Below, piece after piece: positions 25,070 to 33,736 of a stretch of 41,681 bases of DNA; within the stretch, counting starts at the first letter, position 1; each line of letters opens with the position of its first letter. The DNA comes from Nitrospirota bacterium. GTDB lineage: Bacteria; Nitrospirota; Nitrospiria; Nitrospirales; Nitrospiraceae. The notes beneath the pieces are model-generated. The model searched no databases. It saw nothing but the letters and a program-made list of their open reading frames with translations, and was not told where the DNA came from. Where the stretch lies: NCBI GenBank assembly GCA_020027965.1, contig JAHRHE010000009.1, positions 1 to 41,681 of the forward strand. Reading direction: 5' to 3'. The translations under genes and the position numbers were made by a program.

Positions 25070-25987
25070 CTAGGATTCCTGCGGCCGCGCCGCAGCTTCG
25101 AATGAAGGCGCAAGGACCACCCGCCGACCGGTCAACCCATAGAGGGCCTGAGCGCCTATCCAGAGTCCCATGCCCGCCGCCCTCCATACCAGCCTCCTGG
25201 CCGGACGCTCTGACAAATGGATGGGGGCCAGGCTGGTCCTCGAATTCCTCAGTGAGAGGGGCTCCAACCCGACCGAGCGGAGGAGCGTGCGAACCGCTCT
25301 CGGGGTATACACGAACAAGTGAAAGGCCTGCTGGAATTGCAGGCCCAGCCGCTGGGCCGTCCGACGGAGGGGGACATGAAATGCGCCGTTCGAAACACGA
25401 ATGAGCACCACCCCACGCGGTGCCAAGGCCTGCTTGACCCGACGGAGCACGGCGACAGGGTCGGAGACGGTCTCGAGGACATTGACCAAGGTGATGGCGT
25501 CATAGCGGTCGCCTGCGTCCTTAGGACGGGGCGAAAGGTTGAGCCAATCATCGGGAAGCATGGTGATTCCGCGACGAGCTGCCTGTTCAGCCGCTTGGCG
25601 GGACAACTCCAGGCCATAGCAGGTCCAACCGGCCTTGCGACACAGGGCCAGGAACCTGCCATCCCCGCATCCGATGTCCAGCAGGCGGCCCGGCGGGACG
25701 CGATGCCACGACAAATGCCCTAGCACGCTGGAGTAGACCGGGCTGCGGTCCGAACTGCTCTCGACCTTCCCATAGGCCGCGGTGTAGGAATCCCGATAAA
25801 ACTCCCTGACCGCATGAGCGGTCGGTCTCGGGCTGAGAAACATCAAGTCGCAGGACGGACAGCGCCAGTACTGTCGCGTGGGCGTCCGGAATACTTCCCG
25901 CGCCGGGAGCGCGCTCCCACAGGGGCAGGAGATGGTTTCCGAACGATCCTCGAACACCAAATGCCGCGACCGCCCTGACTTCGTCAT
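25070..25987 (-). CDS. Class I SAM methyltransferase with N-terminal zinc ribbon
   Basis: This 305-residue protein has an N-terminal zinc-ribbon-like part (Cys21, Cys23, Cys43, Cys46; CPC ... CPSC) followed by FLSPRPTAHAVREFY, then a Rossmann methyltransferase with motif I LDIGCGDG (103-110) and post-motif VNVLETVSDPVAVLRRVKQALAPRG. Two other proteins in this window (30480-31391 and 34823-35932) share the plan C-x2-C, CPxCGL, (N/S)PRP, methyltransferase. The first Cys pair here is spaced CxC instead of CxxC. Such proteins are common in glycan loci and may O-methylate sugars. Starts with an ATGA overlap on the preceding GT4 gene. Confidence 0.9.
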   Translation of the reverse strand: MTKSGRSRHLVFEDRSETISCPCGSALPAREVFRTPTRQYWRCPSCDLMFLSPRPTAHAVREFYRDSYTAAYGKVESSSDRSPVYSSVLGHLSWHRVPPGRLLDIGCGDGRFLALCRKAGWTCYGLELSRQAAEQAARRGITMLPDDWLNLSPRPKDAGDRYDAITLVNVLETVSDPVAVLRRVKQALAPRGVVLIRVSNGAFHVPLRRTAQRLGLQFQQAFHLFVYTPRAVRTLLRSVGLEPLSLRNSRTSLAPIHLSERPARRLVWRAAGMGLWIGAQALYGLTGRRVVLAPSFEAAARPQES

Positions 25988-27276
25988 CCGTGCACTCCTT
26001 GCGGTGCCGCGGTCGTAGCCCGCCGTTCGCGTCGTGTCTCTTCAAACAGCGTCACGGTTTGAGCCGCCATTCGATCCGCTGTGAATCGGTCCCGGACCAC
26101 CTGAGCGCCTCGCCGGCCCATCTCTGCGGCTCGAGCCGGATCCCGCAGGATTTCCCGAATCTCCCGTGCCAGTGCGTTCGAGTCGCGGGGCGGCACGAGC
26201 CGCCCGGTGCTGGCATGCTCGACCAATTCCGGCACACCGTTGACCCGTGAGGCCACGACCGGACAGCCGACCGCCAGCGCCTCCAACAGCACGAACGGGA
26301 ACCCCTCCGACACCGACGGAAGCACAAGCAGATCAGCCCCCGCAAGAATGGCCGGGATATCCCGGCGTACTCCCGCAAAGAGACAGCAGGCTCCGATCCC
26401 CAGGCGAGTCGCCTCTGCCACGATCGTCTGCTCGAGCTCGCCTTGCCCGACAATCAGGCACTTGAGGTGCGGCCACTCCGCCAGCAGTTGGGGCAGCGCG
26501 TGCACCAGATACCGGTGCCCCTTTTGTTCGGTCAGCCGGCCAATGACCACCAGCAGAGGGCCAGGTCCCACCCGGAACTCGGTCCGGATGGCCAATCGAT
26601 CGGAGGGTGGCTTCAGTGTCGTGAGGTCAATGCCGTTGTAAATAGTCACGGTTTGGTCGGGGTTGCACGCGGCCCTGGCGATCATGTCCTGGCGCAAGTC
26701 CTCGGACACGCAAATGATGCGATTCGCCAGTCGGATCACCTGGCGCAGGATCGCTCGGTACATCCAGCGTTTGGCTGCGCTAATCGGGTAGTCCTGCAGC
26801 GAATTATGAATGGTCGCGATGATCACGGGAACGCCGGCCAGCCGCCCGGCGAGGCAGCCGTACGCACTCGAGCGGAGGCCGTGGGTTTGAAGAATGCCCA
26901 CACGCTCGCGCGCCAACAGTCCCGCGAGTCGGACCAGTGCCACAGGATTCACCAGAGGGGACAGATGCACGAGTCTGGCTGACACACCCTGCTGTTCCAT
27001 AGATTCCTTGAACGGGCCGGGCTCCGGACAGATCAACAAGGGGCAAAACTGCGCTCGATCGAGCCGACTCATCAGCAGTTCGAGATAGCGCTCGCCGCCC
27101 CCATAGGCGGCCGATCCCGCCAGCTCCGCGAGCACGACAGGGCCCTGCCCTGAGTCATTCGACAGGCTCATGACAGGCCTGGTCGAGGGAGCTTGCCCTG
27201 AGCTTGTCCCTCGACCCTGCTCGGGACGGGTCGATCGGGTCTGCCCTGAGCCTCCCGAACGGGTCGAACGGGTCAC
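25984..27276 (-). CDS. GT4-family glycosyltransferase with repeat-encoded N-terminal tail
   Basis: This 430-residue GT-B enzyme has the GGG loop (LAELAGSAAYGGGERYLE), QTHGLRSSAYGCLAGRLA and IGRLTEQKGHRYLVHAL, with the E-x7-E motif in SVSEGFPFVLLEALAVGCPVVAS. The GTG at 27276 is supported by a GTGA overlap with the upstream methyltransferase stop and by GGGAGG 8 bases before it. The first ~45 residues (rich in Arg, Ser, Thr, Gly and Gln) come from the REP-like block 27141-27270 and have no counterpart in ordinary GT4 proteins; the fold starts near residue 46 (VVLAELAG). An internal ATG at 27171 would shorten the tail but has no clear ribosome site. Confidence 0.92.
   Translation of the reverse strand: MTRSTRSGGSGQTRSTRPEQGRGTSSGQAPSTRPVMSLSNDSGQGPVVLAELAGSAAYGGGERYLELLMSRLDRAQFCPLLICPEPGPFKESMEQQGVSARLVHLSPLVNPVALVRLAGLLARERVGILQTHGLRSSAYGCLAGRLAGVPVIIATIHNSLQDYPISAAKRWMYRAILRQVIRLANRIICVSEDLRQDMIARAACNPDQTVTIYNGIDLTTLKPPSDRLAIRTEFRVGPGPLLVVIGRLTEQKGHRYLVHALPQLLAEWPHLKCLIVGQGELEQTIVAEATRLGIGACCLFAGVRRDIPAILAGADLLVLPSVSEGFPFVLLEALAVGCPVVASRVNGVPELVEHASTGRLVPPRDSNALAREIREILRDPARAAEMGRRGAQVVRDRFTADRMAAQTVTLFEETRRERRATTAAPQGVHG
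27141..27270. repeat. REP-like repeat cluster at the 5' end of a GT4 gene
   Basis: About three tandem, partly inverted units with GCCCTGAG and GGTCGA cores follow each other (near 27144, 27193 and 27243). The block lies between the GTG start codon and the first residues of the catalytic fold and is translated as residues ~2-45 of the glycosyltransferase. Confidence 0.8.
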
Positions 27277-28115
27277 GAGGGTTTCCTCCCGACAATCAGC
27301 AGGCTGCCCCTCAGATGGGGCACTGCGAAGAAGGGGACCTTGGCGAGATCAATGAGCCGCTGCTTGGCCTGCTGTACACAGTCCTGTGTATCCTCCCCGA
27401 GAAAGAACCGCTGCTCCACCACCCCAAAACCTGTCTGGGCGAGCATCTGGGCCAGCTCGCCCATGGCGTACTCCCGCACGTGGGGTTGCCACTCATCATC
27501 CGGATTGTCGTATCCCGGCGGCGCCAGACGATCGTGCGGCGTCCGGCCGATCAGTAACTTGAAGACATTCCCGATGCGCGTCACATTGGGCGTCGTGATC
27601 ACCAGGTGGCCTCCGGGAGCCAGGATCCTGAAGGCCTCGCCCAGCAGGTGAAACGGCGAGGCGAGATGCTCGATGATCTCCAGCGCGAACACCAGGTTAG
27701 CGGCGCCGTCATCCATTGGAACTGCGAGGGGGTAGGGTTTGGCCGAAAATTGGCGATTCGATGGATCCAGATTCACCGTCAGGATTTCGGCACCGCAATC
27801 CTCGCGCATGAAGGTGACAAACGCCGGCTTCGTCATCAGGCCCGCTCCGACCAGCCTGATCTCTTTGGACGGATGAAGCGCTCGGAGGAGGCGGAGCAGG
27901 CTCCCTGGGTAGGGACCGAGATCCACCACGGTGCCGGAGGCAGGCAAGCGGCAGAGACCGGCCCGCAGCGCCAGGTAAAAACGGTCCCGACACTTGAGGG
28001 CATGGTGCATCGGGCGCGCAAACCTGGCATCCGCGTCGCCGAAGAGCTCGTACCGGGACGGCCGATAGGCATCCATCACGTCGCGGAAGGCCCGTTGAGT
28101 CAACCGGTGCAGCAT
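27273..28115 (-). CDS. Class I SAM methyltransferase
   Basis: A 280-residue protein without a zinc ribbon. Motif I is divergent (VVDLGPYPGSLLRLL, 63-77, instead of xDxGxGxG), but the ALEIIEHLASPFHLLGEAFRILAPGGHLVITTPN core is a clear methyltransferase signature. The C-terminus WQPHVREYAMGELAQMLAQTGF is usual for glycan- or lipid-locus enzymes. It overlaps the GT-C gene upstream by 16 bases and the GT4 gene downstream by four (GTGA). Substrate unknown; O-methylation of a sugar in the growing polymer is a reasonable guess. Confidence 0.87.
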   Translation of the reverse strand: MLHRLTQRAFRDVMDAYRPSRYELFGDADARFARPMHHALKCRDRFYLALRAGLCRLPASGTVVDLGPYPGSLLRLLRALHPSKEIRLVGAGLMTKPAFVTFMREDCGAEILTVNLDPSNRQFSAKPYPLAVPMDDGAANLVFALEIIEHLASPFHLLGEAFRILAPGGHLVITTPNVTRIGNVFKLLIGRTPHDRLAPPGYDNPDDEWQPHVREYAMGELAQMLAQTGFGVVEQRFFLGEDTQDCVQQAKQRLIDLAKVPFFAVPHLRGSLLIVGRKPS

Positions 28116-29680
28116 GGTGTCCTCGCCACGTCGGCAGTCCCGTCCGTTTCGTACAGCGCGAACGAGTTATATGCGGGCTCGGCACGATCTCGCACCACGA
28201 GTCGCCACGTGGGCGGCGGGTTGAAAACATAGTCCGGGAGTAGTGCGCTTCGTCCGACGGGTCTCCCGATCGTGTCGTAGAACAGATAGCGATCGTGGAG
28301 CACCACATAGGCAGCCGGCAACACGGTCGGGTCCGGCGCCTCCCAGAGATACCGCAGGCGGCCCGAGCCGACACCGTTGGGTCGGCTGTAATAGTTAAAG
28401 CCGGTCTGGAATCGGAGGTGATAGTTCAAAAACATGGCCCACCGAAAGTGCGGCACATAGATCGGCCGTTCAGGGTGCCCTTGAACGGCCGCGGCGACCA
28501 GCACATAGGGTCGCGCGTCGTCCTGGAGGTTCTGCCGGACCCGAACGGCCCCATAGAGCGAAGTGAGCGCAAGCCCGACGATCACCGCAGCCACTGCGGC
28601 TCGCCGCCACACCGGCCGGTTCACTGATGCGGCTACTGACCCCAGCAGCGACGAAAGACCATACGCGCTCAGCAGCACGAGCGGCGGGGAGATGAGCGAC
28701 ATATAATGGTAGCTCTTGACGATCGGCACATACCGCAAGAGCGTCATGCTGCCGAATTCCAGATACAACAGCGGGGGGATGGCCCAGAGCAGCAGCGGCG
28801 CGAGGCGACCGAGGTCTTTGCTCCATGCCGCCATGGCCACCCCCCCGAGCGCCGCGTACACGAAAAACCCGAATCGGGCCAGGCCGCCCAGGTCCAGCCC
28901 AAACATGGCCCGCGGGTAATAGGCCCAGGAGGTGGGCCCCTCGGGAGCCGGTCCGACGTAGAGCTCGTTGAGCCTCTGAATCACCGTAGCCCGGTACATG
29001 GGATCCCCGGTCTGCGCCCAGTAGTAGATCGCTTCGACCGCCAAGGGGGCCAGACAGCCCAGCAGGACAGCCAGCAGGCCGGCAGCCCACCGGCGCCGGT
29101 AAAGGGCCAGACAGGAGAGCGAGACCAGGAGCAGGACGCAGGATTCGCGCGCCTGAACCGCAAGGCCCACGCAGACTCCACTCACGGCGAAGAAAGCCAT
29201 TCGCTTTGGGGTCGCCAAGCCTTCATCCCCGGCCACCCAGAAGGCTAAGACCGAGCCCGCAGACAGCATCGGAATGAAGCTGTCAGGTCCGACCAGTGTG
29301 GCTTCCGGGAGGTCCAGTGGAAAGAACACATACAACAGCCCGGCCAGGAGCGCGGTCCGTTCATCGAGCAGCCGGGACCCGAGTCGAATGATCAGCCAGA
29401 GGGTCACCAGAGAACAGACGATCGGAAACAGGGCCGACGACCAATCGCTCACGCCGACCACCTTGTAGGCCAGCGCAGTCGGCAACAACACCGTGTAACG
29501 AAACCCGTAGAACATGGTTTCTGCCTGGACGTCATACTGACCGGTGGCGATGTTGTAAGCTTGATGGGCATAGGCATAGGCATCGGACCCGCGAACCCCT
29601 CCAAAGAACAGTCCGACCCGCACCGCAAGCGCGGCGGCAATCAGCACCAGCGTCCATCCCCTCCCTCGCAAACGCGTCAT
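28100..29680 (-). CDS. GT-C type membrane glycosyltransferase (GT39/ArnT-like)
   Basis: This 526-residue protein has about 10-12 hydrophobic helices and a soluble C-terminal part. An acidic residue after the first helix (Asp33 in GGVRGSDAYAYA) is where GT-C enzymes carry their catalytic Asp, and SFIPMLSAGSVLAFWVAG is typical of the PMT/ArnT superfamily. Members use polyprenyl-phosphate sugars to glycosylate a target on the outer face of the inner membrane. The stop overlaps the following methyltransferase by 16 bases. A paralog lies at 32369-33736. The sugar and acceptor are unknown. Confidence 0.87.
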   Translation of the reverse strand: MTRLRGRGWTLVLIAAALAVRVGLFFGGVRGSDAYAYAHQAYNIATGQYDVQAETMFYGFRYTVLLPTALAYKVVGVSDWSSALFPIVCSLVTLWLIIRLGSRLLDERTALLAGLLYVFFPLDLPEATLVGPDSFIPMLSAGSVLAFWVAGDEGLATPKRMAFFAVSGVCVGLAVQARESCVLLLVSLSCLALYRRRWAAGLLAVLLGCLAPLAVEAIYYWAQTGDPMYRATVIQRLNELYVGPAPEGPTSWAYYPRAMFGLDLGGLARFGFFVYAALGGVAMAAWSKDLGRLAPLLLWAIPPLLYLEFGSMTLLRYVPIVKSYHYMSLISPPLVLLSAYGLSSLLGSVAASVNRPVWRRAAVAAVIVGLALTSLYGAVRVRQNLQDDARPYVLVAAAVQGHPERPIYVPHFRWAMFLNYHLRFQTGFNYYSRPNGVGSGRLRYLWEAPDPTVLPAAYVVLHDRYLFYDTIGRPVGRSALLPDYVFNPPPTWRLVVRDRAEPAYNSFALYETDGTADVARTPCCTG

Positions 29681-29796
29681 CAGGTTCCGTCCTTAGTACC
29701 GTTCCAACTGGCTTCGTCACAATAACAAGAATAGTCCCTGAGAAACCGGCCGGCCATCTCGTTGGCCCGATTGAGGGCCAACCAATCGGCACGGCA

Positions 29797-30483
29797 CTAG
29801 AAGCCCAGCATATCCAGCACCAGACGACCCAAGAACAGGTATCCCTTGCGGTAGGTGGGCAGCTTGGACCGGCCCCACTTCCGCAGACATTCATGGCTCG
29901 CTACCTCCGTGACGCGATACCTCTTCCTGAGGCAGCGCGTGACCATTTGCTGCTCGATGTCGAAGTCGTCGGCAGTCAGGTCCAAGCTGGTGGCCGTGGA
30001 TCGCCTGATGGCGCGGAATCCGTTGAGTGCATCGGTGATCCTGACGTTCCATCGGTAATTGATCGCGAGCGTGATGATGCCGCCGCCGACGCTGCGTAGG
30101 TAATTATCCAAATCGCCACGCCATTCGTCGCTTCCGCCTCGATGCCGAGAGGCGACCACCAGATCAGCCTCATCGCTGAGAATCGGTGCCAAGAGGGCCG
30201 GGATTGAGGTGGGATCGTGGGATCCATCCGCGTCCATAAAGACCAGGATGTCCCCATGCGCTTCCGCGATTCCCAGCTTGAGGGCAGCGCCCTTGCCCCG
30301 GCCATTGTCCTGGATGACACGCACGCCGGCCTGTTGCGCGAGATCGGCTGTCCCGTCCGTCGAATGGCCATCCACCACCAGAATCTCATCAACATAGGGC
30401 TTCACCCACTGCAGCACCTGCCCGATACCCGCCGCCTCATCTCTCGTCGGAATGATGATGGTCACGCGCTGGGGAATCGTCAT
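29797..30483 (-). CDS. GT2-family glycosyltransferase (polyprenyl-phosphate hexose synthase-like)
   Basis: A 228-residue GT-A enzyme. It shows VTIIIPTRDEAAGI at the N-terminus, the VVDGHSTDGTADLA strand, and the metal-binding motif MDADGSHDP (83-91), followed by VVASRHRGGS. It lacks the C-terminal membrane pair of some GT2s and resembles DPM1-type enzymes that make polyprenyl-phosphate sugars, which would feed the GT-C proteins in this locus. The ATG at 30483 overlaps the methyltransferase stop; the longer frame (to 30690) is its shadow. A 116-base gap follows before the GT-C gene. Confidence 0.92.
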   Translation of the reverse strand: MTIPQRVTIIIPTRDEAAGIGQVLQWVKPYVDEILVVDGHSTDGTADLAQQAGVRVIQDNGRGKGAALKLGIAEAHGDILVFMDADGSHDPTSIPALLAPILSDEADLVVASRHRGGSDEWRGDLDNYLRSVGGGIITLAINYRWNVRITDALNGFRAIRRSTATSLDLTADDFDIEQQMVTRCLRKRYRVTEVASHECLRKWGRSKLPTYRKGYLFLGRLVLDMLGF

Positions 30484-31391
30484 CTCGTGCTTTCCTCCGG
30501 CCTGTTGCTCGCCGCCACGGCGACGAGCATGTCCAGCGGGAGCTTGAACGGAGCGCGACCCAGTCCACGCCACCACCCAACCGCCCCCTGGGCCACTGCG
30601 GTCAGGACCGGATTCGTGCTGCCCGTGAGCGACAGCACGTAGTCCAGCGTCAAGACCTTGGAGGTGCGTGTGAGGAGACGCAGCAAGCAAAACCCCGCTC
30701 GCTCAAGTAAGACACGCAGCGTCGCCGGGGTGAAATAGGTCAGGTGCTCCGGAGGACGGACCCACGGGTGCCGCGCCCCCATCAGTCGCGGGAGCCACCC
30801 GGCCATGTTCGGAGTCTCGACAAGCAGGATGCCGCCTGGACCGAGCAGTCTCCGGGCCTGGGTGAGACACTTGCCCGGGCAAGTCACATGTTCCAGCACG
30901 TCGAGCATCGTCACCACATTGAACCGACCGGACGAGAACGGGGCCTCTTCCAAGCGGCCGCTCACCATATGGACCTGCCGCTCGCGAGCCGCATGACGCG
31001 CCGCGGTCGTCGAGGGCTCCAGTCCCACGGCGTGCCAGCCCGCCGCCTGGGCGGCTTCGACCATGAAGCCGCCGCCAGCTCCCACATCCACCAGCCAGCC
31101 CGTTGCACAGAAGGGCCGGATGAGGTCAAGCCGTAAGCGCGCCGTGGCGATCTTCATCTCGGGAAAGTGCAGATGCTGTGCCCCGGCCGCGTTCGCTCGC
31201 TCGCCTTGGTAATACTGCGTTCCATACCAGGCCGCAAGCCAGTCTGCGGTGGGCCTCGGGTTCACGTAACGGAGCCCGCAGTTCGGACACCCCACCACCG
31301 TGAAGCCCTGTTTGTCGAAGAGTGCTCGCGCCCTTCCCTCTTCGCAGACCGGACAGACGACCCATTCGAGCTGTGCGGACGCGGTTGCCAT
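30480..31391 (-). CDS. Class I SAM methyltransferase with N-terminal zinc ribbon
   Basis: This 303-residue protein has a four-Cys zinc ribbon (Cys13, Cys16, Cys35, Cys38: CPVC ... CPNCGLRYVNPRP), then a Rossmann methyltransferase with motif I VDVGAGGG (101-108) and motif-like VTMLDVLEHVTCPGKCLTQARRLLGPGGILLVETPN. The C-terminal ~100 residues hold hydrophobic stretches that may touch the membrane. It is one of three similar proteins in the window. The ATG at 31391 has GGGGGA 8 bases upstream and is preferred to a GTG at 31397. The four-base overlap with the GT2 gene suggests joint work. Confidence 0.9.
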   Translation of the reverse strand: MATASAQLEWVVCPVCEEGRARALFDKQGFTVVGCPNCGLRYVNPRPTADWLAAWYGTQYYQGERANAAGAQHLHFPEMKIATARLRLDLIRPFCATGWLVDVGAGGGFMVEAAQAAGWHAVGLEPSTTAARHAARERQVHMVSGRLEEAPFSSGRFNVVTMLDVLEHVTCPGKCLTQARRLLGPGGILLVETPNMAGWLPRLMGARHPWVRPPEHLTYFTPATLRVLLERAGFCLLRLLTRTSKVLTLDYVLSLTGSTNPVLTAVAQGAVGWWRGLGRAPFKLPLDMLVAVAASNRPEESTR

Positions 31392-31401
31392 GACCACTGT
31401 C

Positions 31402-31418
31402 CCCCACCCCCGGTGGGG
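31402..31418 (-). promoter_or_regulatory. Hairpin overlapping the ribosome site of the 30480-31391 methyltransferase
   Basis: On the minus strand CCCCACC-GGG-GGTGGGG forms a 7-bp GC stem with a 3-base loop, ending just before the ribosome site GGGGGA. Part of that site (the G-run) is inside the 3' arm. If it folds in the mRNA it would limit initiation on the methyltransferase gene unless ribosomes arrive from the gene upstream. Confidence 0.35.
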
Positions 31419-31436
31419 ACCCGTCGTGTCTACCCT

Positions 31437-32372
31437 TCATCTACCCGTCGTGGCCGGTCTACGCGGTGACTTCTGGAACAGGAGCGCAAACCGAAGATAG
31501 GAGTCCGGATGGATGTCCCGCGCATTCGTGATCTCATACAGGGTCATGCCGAGAGACGTCCGGTTCGCCGCGACGCGGGACATCAAATGCGTCACGTCGT
31601 AGTAGCGCGCGTGCTCAACGAAGACATCCTGCCCGCAGTAGACGGCCGCTTCGGCGTCAAAGTGCACGGCGCTGAGATTCAGCAACGGGTTGGTGAGAAT
31701 ATGATAGGTGTCGGCCAGATAGAGCGGCAGGATGCACAGCCGTCCGCCCGGTTGCAGGATACGCGCTGCTTCACGCAAGAATCGCGCATCGCGGTCCCCT
31801 TCGAAATGTTCGAACGAGCAATGCAACGTCAGGCGGGTCGCAAAGCCGTCCGGCAGCGGCAATTTGCACGCATCCCCCCCGATAGAGTTTCCACGCACTC
31901 CGGGGGGATACGTGACATCTTGCCGGAACGACTGGATGCCGTACAAGTCGGCGACGATCTCCGTCATCGGGGAATCGTCGGCAGCAATATCAATGTAGAC
32001 ATCCGATCGGCCCTTCTGTAACGCCAGTAGTTGCGTCGAGACATAATGTTCGAGGTACTTCTCCATCGCATTGGCCTGTAGCCCAAACTCGTAATAGGAC
32101 CGAAGCCCGTATCGGGCCGCTGTCCGAAACGCCTCAAAGTGGGCGCGGTCCACCACGAAGGGCACCGGGGGCAATCCGACTTCCTTCAAGCGGGCTCTGA
32201 GACGGGCGAGATCCGGAGGGCCTGGCTTGTCCGTGAGCCTGGCACGCGCGGCCACCTGCGACACGCGATGTTTCCAGTGCTGCGCGGCAAGTCTCTTGCG
32301 AACCACCTCCGGGATCAGCGGCCGAACCAGCCGCGCCAGCCAGGCCAGTCGTTGTTCGAGTTGTGCCCTCAT
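31437..32372 (-). CDS. Divergent class I methyltransferase-like protein
   Basis: A 311-residue protein from the ATG at 32372. Residues 1-120 are an Arg-rich helical region with no zinc ribbon. A Rossmann core follows, with a degenerate motif I VYIDIAADDSPM (125-136) in place of a glycine loop, and LHCSFEHFEGDRDARFLREAARILQPGGRLCILPL resembles methyltransferase motifs. Loss of the glycine loop leaves SAM binding uncertain. The longer frame to 32606 is a shadow of the GT-C gene. Translation starts in an ATGA overlap with that gene. The order GT-C, this protein, zinc-ribbon methyltransferase points to a glycan role. Confidence 0.8.
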   Translation of the reverse strand: MRAQLEQRLAWLARLVRPLIPEVVRKRLAAQHWKHRVSQVAARARLTDKPGPPDLARLRARLKEVGLPPVPFVVDRAHFEAFRTAARYGLRSYYEFGLQANAMEKYLEHYVSTQLLALQKGRSDVYIDIAADDSPMTEIVADLYGIQSFRQDVTYPPGVRGNSIGGDACKLPLPDGFATRLTLHCSFEHFEGDRDARFLREAARILQPGGRLCILPLYLADTYHILTNPLLNLSAVHFDAEAAVYCGQDVFVEHARYYDVTHLMSRVAANRTSLGMTLYEITNARDIHPDSYLRFALLFQKSPRRPATTGR

Positions 32373-33736
32373 GCATGAACCTTCGTCCGTTCCACCTCTA
32401 GTCCGAACCTGGTGAGACCAGGCCACAGTCGTGGGCTGAGATGCATGATTGCCACCACGCTCAAAAGAAACACGCAGGGCAGGATCGGCAGCACATAGCG
32501 TCCCGCCTCCACACAGAAGGGGATATAGCCGAGTGTCAGCCCTGCGGGCAGCACATACACCGGGTACAAAACCCGCCAGGCTGCACGATGACGCCACCCA
32601 GCCCACACAGCCAGGAGCAACGCGCCCGGCACCAGCAGCAGACGTTTGGCCAAACTGTAGGCGGCGATGAGAGGGCCGCGGTCGGCCGCATCGCTCAGAA
32701 ACCCGTCCCGCAAGGTCGAATCCCCGTTGAAGAGGTAGAAGCGGTTTCCGATCCAGAGATCGACGGCGCGGGCAGCCGTCAGACGAAGGTAGCCCACGGG
32801 GTCGGCTCCAATACGGGCCAGTGCCTTCTGTTTTAACTCACGGTCCTGTGGCACCTCGTACATCACGTACGGATAGCGCAAGGGCGTGATGCCGGCCGTC
32901 TCCCAAATCTGCGCCTCCACCGGAAACGGCATGGGCCAGCTCCCCCCTGAGACTGGGTCGGTGCCCATCCAGAGCCCGGCCCCCACCCCCGCCGAGACCG
33001 GAATGAAGGATCCGAACGTTTGGAGATTACGTACCGTCCAGGGCAGGATCACGAGCGCGAGGCATCCCACATACCAGGCCACGTGCGTGAAGAGACCCCG
33101 ACCGGCTCCTCGTGAGATCACCGGCTGGGCCGCCAGCAGCACCGCCGCGGGGAACAAGATGGGTTTGCACAGCATCGCGAGCCCGCCCACGAGGCCAGAG
33201 AGCGTGTACATCCATCCCTTCCCGGACCTGGCGCACGCGATCGCCGCCCAGAGCCAGGCGGTCGCCAGCAGCGTGAGCAGGCTTTCGGTTCGGATACGCA
33301 GGTCGTAGGTCCAGTAGGCCGGATAGAGATAGACCGCGGTCGCGGCCACCGCCGCGACCCCGGGGCCAAACAAGGACCGAGCACCGAAAAAGACACACGC
33401 AGCCGTGGCCGTGTCGAACAAGAGGTGGAGATACGGGACCCATTCCGGCCGGTGACCGAGCAACGAGTACCAGCCCGCGAGAATCGCCGGATACAGCGGA
33501 CCCATATGGGCAGACGGGGTCTCCCCGTCCAGCGTGAACCCGAGGCCGCGCGCGAGATTCCAGCCGAGCCTGTCAAACAGTTCGTCCACCGCGAAGCTTT
33601 CCCGTTGATAGTGCGCGATCATCCACAGACGTACCCCCGTTCCGATCAGTATCGCCACCAGCAGCAGGATGGCTGGCCCCGTTACCATCGCACTGCTCCG
33701 CACCCCTGAGTCGAGGTCTTGAAGCCGAGCCTTCAT
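32369..33736 (-). CDS. GT-C type membrane glycosyltransferase (GT39/ArnT-like)
   Basis: A 455-residue polytopic protein with about ten hydrophobic helices. An acidic pair in the first outer loop (AVDELFDRLG, Asp51-Glu52) matches the catalytic position of the PMT/ArnT superfamily, and SAHMGPLYPAILAGWY and KPILFPAAVLLA are usual. It should use a polyprenyl-linked sugar outside the inner membrane. It is a distant relative of the protein at 28100-29680, which shares the plan but not close sequence. The ATG at 33736 overlaps the preceding GT4 stop; an alternative start at 33757 is 7 codons upstream. Confidence 0.87.
   Translation of the reverse strand: MKARLQDLDSGVRSSAMVTGPAILLLVAILIGTGVRLWMIAHYQRESFAVDELFDRLGWNLARGLGFTLDGETPSAHMGPLYPAILAGWYSLLGHRPEWVPYLHLLFDTATAACVFFGARSLFGPGVAAVAATAVYLYPAYWTYDLRIRTESLLTLLATAWLWAAIACARSGKGWMYTLSGLVGGLAMLCKPILFPAAVLLAAQPVISRGAGRGLFTHVAWYVGCLALVILPWTVRNLQTFGSFIPVSAGVGAGLWMGTDPVSGGSWPMPFPVEAQIWETAGITPLRYPYVMYEVPQDRELKQKALARIGADPVGYLRLTAARAVDLWIGNRFYLFNGDSTLRDGFLSDAADRGPLIAAYSLAKRLLLVPGALLLAVWAGWRHRAAWRVLYPVYVLPAGLTLGYIPFCVEAGRYVLPILPCVFLLSVVAIMHLSPRLWPGLTRFGLEVERTKVHA

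Noticed and set aside
501-27270. CRISPR array suggested by scattered similar repeats
   Set aside because: The units are irregular in spacing, palindromic and divergent, with no constant-length spacers and no cas genes; they fit REP-like elements.
29681-29796. Possible small gene in the 116-base gap between the GT-C and GT2 genes
   Set aside because: The only frames across it are shadows of the flanking genes, with no ribosome site or sensible protein.
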